Source of the DNA: Reticulitermes lucifugus | Lineage: Eukaryota; Arthropoda; Insecta; Blattodea; Rhinotermitidae | DNA: 64,000 nucleotides | Assembly (NCBI GenBank): GCA_026260175.1 | Contig: JAKCWW010000051.1 | Coordinates: forward strand, 110,713-174,712 | Direction: 5' to 3' | Part shown: piece after piece, positions 60,007 to 64,000 of the stretch | Numbering within the stretch: position 1 is the stretch's first letter | Layout: every line of letters begins with the position of its first letter | Position numbers and translations under genes: made by a program | Notes under the pieces: model-generated | Databases searched by the model: none | The model's input: the letters and a program-made list of their open reading frames with translations, nothing else | What the model was told of the DNA's origin: nothing

Positions 60007-60620
60007 TACGCTACATTACAGCACTAAATGTACTTACTTCACAAGTCAACACGAAACAGTTATGCTACAGTACAGCACGAAACGTACTTACGCTACATTA
60101 CAGCACGAACGTAGTTACTTCACAGGTCAACACGAAAGAGATATGCTACATTACAGCACTAAACGTAGTTATTTCACAGGTCACCACGAAACAGTTATGC
60201 TACAGTACAGCACGAAACGTACTTACGCTACATTACAGCACGAATGTAGTTACTTCACAGGTCAACACGAAACAGTTATGCTACAGTACAGCAGGAAACG
60301 TAGTTATTTCACAGGTCACCACGAAACAGTTATGCTACAGTACAGCACGAAACGTACTTACGCTACATTACAGCACGAACGTAGTTACTTCACAGGTCAA
60401 CACGAAACAGTTATGCTACAGTACAGCACGAAACGTAGTTATTTCACAGGTCACCACGAAACAGTTATGCTACAATACAGCACGAATCATAATGTTATGC
60501 TACAGTGAAGCACGAAACACACTTATGCTACAATATAGCATGAAACAGGTATGCTACAGTACAACACAAAACACACAGTAATGTGACAGTATGGCACAAC
60601 ACGTTACAACACAAAACATA
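60007..60620 (+). repeat. Minisatellite with 135-bp higher-order repeat
   Basis: Built from three related 27-bp monomers: A (starts ATGCTACAGTACAGCACGAA), B (starts TACGCTACATTACAGCACGA) and C (starts TACTTCACAGGTCAACACGA). They repeat in the order A-B-C-A-C, giving exact 135-bp units at 60062-60196, 60197-60331 and 60332-60466. A partial B-C precedes, and degraded A-type monomers follow to about 60620. Because 27 and 135 are multiples of three, one frame stays open for 148 codons, which is an artefact of the repeat. Confidence 0.93.
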
Positions 60621-61015
60621 AAGTACCTGGATGCAACCTGGACAGGAACATTCGAAGACTTCTCTTCGGTGACACAGATATTCTTCTGACACGAACACAA
60701 ATCTCAGACTATACAGCGTTAAATGGTGTTCGGATTGCTGGTGAATCACGAACTAAAACGGAAGAGTGATGCAGTCCCGGTATCTGACTAGCAGGATCGA
60801 AGAGACCCACAACAAATCTTCCGTCAAGACACTACGTGTACTGACCGACATTCGAAAGGCGAACATACGGAATGAGTGTCGATCGATACCGATACCGAAC
60901 ATTATCCTGTCCGGCGACTCACATCAAAATACTGCAGAGGACTGAAATGCGTGGAGGTGTACCACCACAAACCGAAAAAGCCTTTATAATGGGATCATCG
61001 TAAGTAAAATTTGTC
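60621..61015. other. No recognised feature
   Basis: No coding or repeat assignment. Confidence 0.5.
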
Positions 61016-61400
61016 TAGGCATGTAGCAAGGACGTTAGAAAACCCAAATCAATTCTGGAAGGAAAGCTCGGAAGAAGAAGGCCAGCCAGGAGCCGAGGAA
61101 GAGCTGGGAAGACGAAGTGTGGAGTGATGCCGCCATATTCCTCAACATAAAACGTGGCGCAGAGCTGCAGGACACAGAAGTGATTGCAGGAAGAAAAGAG
61201 AGGAGGCCGTGGCCAAGAAACAGACCTTCTTGGGCAGAAAACCCAGAAAAAGACTTCAAGTGCCACCCGAGACCCTCTACATTGTGACTAATATGCAAAT
61301 AGTACAGCTCACACCACGGGTGCACAATCTTTCCAAAAATCTTGCAGCCACATGTAGGATGGCACAAAGTTCCAAACTGAGGATCCACAGATATTAGGCG
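61016..61400 (+). pseudogene. Non-LTR retrotransposon C-terminal relic, third family
   Basis: Plus-strand frame-broken translation: KILEGKLGRRRPARSRGRAG, then in another frame VWSDAAIFLNIK, then TWRRAAGHRSDCRKKREEAV. This follows the family pattern GRRRPRGRPxxRWxDEV ... DAAxxLNxxxWRxxAxDRxxWRKKxxEA. At least two frameshifts separate the pieces and no upstream reverse transcriptase domain is present. It differs from the dominant family, so at least three non-LTR lineages left tails in the window. Confidence 0.5.
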
Positions 61401-64000
61401 CCACAATGCACAATTTAGTCGCCACGGCAACCTGCCGCCCGGGATTAGTACACCCCTGGCTTACACGGAACAAATATGTTCAGTAAGTAGAGTTCTGTCT
61501 GCTACGAAGAACTAACTACTCTTAACCTGTCAATCATTATGCAGTTCTCATTGTATAAGTTTCCAAAAACAAAACATTTTGTTACCTACTCCTCACGAAC
61601 GACGAGAAAAAAAATCTTTTCTCTGGACATCTAAAACCGTTAAACCCCAAACACACTGTTTAAAGTATCAGGGCGTCATTAAGCAACAACAGCAAGAGCA
61701 CATGAGGCACAACGAGACACAAAACATTATACTGCCCTGTCGGCTTCATAAGCACACTGATCCTTGGAGTTAATCAATTACATTCGTAAGTTAAAGCACT
61801 GAGCCTTCATAAAGACTCTAGTAATATGCACAGAACACTGCGAAAGCTTTAATGCGGGCTACATTTAGTATCGCTACTGTATTCACTAAACAGACAACAA
61901 TCCTTTCCTTCCACTATTAAATTATTCTTGCTTTTAGAATTAAGCCCTTTGGCGTGTCCCAATTCAGAACTTAAAATCGTTTAGACACTTTGTAGATTCC
62001 TAGAAAGGTGAAGCGGCAATTAAGCCAAACGCTAACAGTGAAACATGTTATGGCTAGAGCGACTGTGTCCTGATCTTCATCAATTTTCAAACGTTAGAAG
62101 AACTAAAAGTATAGAATAAATAACTACAGCCCCCTGCAGTTGTTACCCAGTAAACATATATCGTAACAAGCAGGTCCGATTGATTCTTGGGTTCACTAAA
62201 AACTTTCAGGGAAGGTTAAAGTACGTAAAAGTTCGGTAGACATAAAGGAGCTTGATCAAAGAAACTCGGAAACAAAAAAGAGCACAAGAGGAGGAGAAAC
62301 CGACACAAAAAACAAAGACTGATTTCTTTCCCTCAGAGCTCACGACTACCTGCATCTGTTAACCAGACACACAGTGGTGTTAGGCACACATACGTATAAT
62401 CTGTTGTGCTTTAATGCAAGATTTTAAACGACCGGTCAATGCTAACACAGCTTACGCACAAAACTGAACGAACACAATTCCTCCGTCCGCTTCTCAAGTC
62501 ACTGCTAGAAAACTCGCTTAGAGGTAACAACATTATTTACGACAACTGCTCCAATCCACTTGCAGACTTGCACTATCTATTTTGCTGTCAAGTGTACCCA
62601 ATTTAACAGACTCACTGTAATAAATAATGCAATGTCGGAAGGGATTGCTTTTTTACCATCATTTCCACAACCCCTTTAACTGATGAAAAATGCAAAGATC
62701 TTGAAAGAAAAAGTCTTGGAAATATAGCACCATGATAAATGTAGGAATGGACGAAAAACTGTTCATCCATCTGCCCAGTCAACACCTCTATACAGATCAC
62801 AGCGACGTGTCACTGTGTCCAAGAGCCATGCCATTACGACGAACAGGGATAATGGAGGTATGGCTCCAGAAATTCTAAATCCCGACACTATACTCTCCTT
62901 CACTTTGACGATCACCTTGGATATGCAGCGTCAGGAGTGTCACAAAGTATCTCCAACTCAATCAGCGACAGTCACAACCACTGCCACTAAAAGTTACACT
63001 GTAATCGTAAATTGAGTTTTACTATAATTTAAAAAAAAACTGGCCGGCCCCGAAATCCAGGGTCATGTCTTGCATATACACGTACACATCACAGATTCAG
63101 TTGTTATGGTATCTGGTAATATTTCAAATGGGAAGGGGGTAGTGGAGGGTCTCTTCACAACTTTGTCAAGTATCAAGAGCGCAGGGATCAGGACAACGAA
63201 ACAACTACGTAGCTCTAGTCTCTCTTGGCGTGTCAAGCCATCTTCGTGTGCGAATACCTGTGTAGATAAACTAAGGTGTCACATTTATGTTACGGCCGCT
63301 TTAACCCCGACGAAACAGCTCTTGCAGATTAATACATTAAGCTGGATTGATGTGGTGGCAAGATGAAACCCCTTTCCAGGAAATGAACTTCAGCTGTTCG
63401 GAACATAGCTGTTCATTTTACTGACAGAGTTATCAAGACTGATACGATACAATCGAATTTAGCATTTCATTAGTCCTTTTGACAGAACATCAATACTACC
63501 AAAGGCTCATTGGAAATAGGCAGAAATTTCCATTTGGCCGGATAAGATCAGAGGTCGGATATAAACTCAGTCCAATGTGGCTACATGTAATTCGCCCTCT
63601 GGCAAGACGTAAAGCACATTCGCCTATAGAGCACATACCGCTTGAAAAAAGAGAAACAAATGTCAGTAACAAAACATACGAAACATGATATTACGTACAA
63701 CAATGAAAGACAATTAACGAAATACAAGTAACAAATAATGTGTCCCTTTTGTTTCTGAAGGGTTAGCCACTTAAAAGCATCGGCTCGGGAAACTTGCCTC
63801 GGAATTTTAAAATCGAGTCCATAGTTCCAAATGTTTGTGACAATGGTCTGATATGACAATGTAATGTTGTTCACTGGACTCACGGAGTACGAATAATGCA
63901 CGTCCTCTTTCCTTCTGAACTGGCAGGAAACTTCATCCTCTTCCGGTTTCTCTTATGCCCATACGTTTTCTGAAATTCAACAGTTTTGGCCTACAATTAC
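61401..64000. other. No recognised gene
   Basis: Unassigned to the end of the window. Open frames up to 106 codons (63581-63901, minus) show no recognisable domain. No repeat family was matched within the window. Confidence 0.5.

Noticed and set aside
60062-60508. 148-codon open frame (MLQYSTKR repeats)
   Set aside because: It is the translation of the 27-bp minisatellite. The frame stays open because the monomer length is a multiple of three.

Overview
The window looks like gene-poor, repeat-rich nuclear DNA from a large insect genome. I recognised no intact host protein-coding gene, rRNA or functional tRNA in it. Open frames are short, unrelated to families I know, and the longest ones are by-products of tandem or inverted repeats. 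The repeats are tRNA-derived SINEs with clean target-site duplications, fragments of the 3' ends of non-LTR retrotransposons carrying the C-terminal GRPRRRW-type motif, and many microsatellites. One SINE family (copies at 15.2, 17.5 and 23.0 kb) and the dominant non-LTR tail family resemble repeats I associate with cockroach sequence, especially Periplaneta. That species assignment is memory-based inference, not a search result.

Layout. 0-9 kb: (AC)n at the edge, two tRNA-like SINE heads, a 52-bp tandem duplication, one copy of a longer dispersed repeat and a perfect (TAA)38 array. 9-18 kb: several SINEs, two with flanking duplications and one of these interrupted by an assembly gap, a 25-bp minisatellite and the best hammerhead-like motif (16.45 kb). 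18-31 kb: fragments of the dominant non-LTR tail, a purine-rich tract with (ATGG)n and a second gap inside a retrotransposon fragment. 31-46 kb: sparse, with a CpG-dense patch, a 43-bp tandem array, more SINEs and a hammerhead-like motif beside a 2-N gap. 46-55 kb: mostly unassigned, with retrotransposon C-terminal relics near 53-54 kb. 55.6-57.4 kb: a nested inverted-repeat structure, with hammerhead-bearing arms outside and a 500-bp foldback inside. 60-60.6 kb: a minisatellite of 27-bp monomers arranged in exact 135-bp higher-order units. 61-64 kb: another retrotransposon relic, then unassigned sequence.

The most interesting signal is a dispersed family of hammerhead-ribozyme-like motifs. 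Four copies keep every invariant core base (CUGANGA, GAA, A15.1, U16.1, H17) while the helices differ in sequence but still pair. Further copies are decayed. They carry a tiny palindromic helix III, as known for Penelope-like elements and retrozymes, and share an unusual extra U after A9. No Penelope reverse transcriptase or GIY-YIG domain was seen, so these would be terminal remnants or non-autonomous derivatives.
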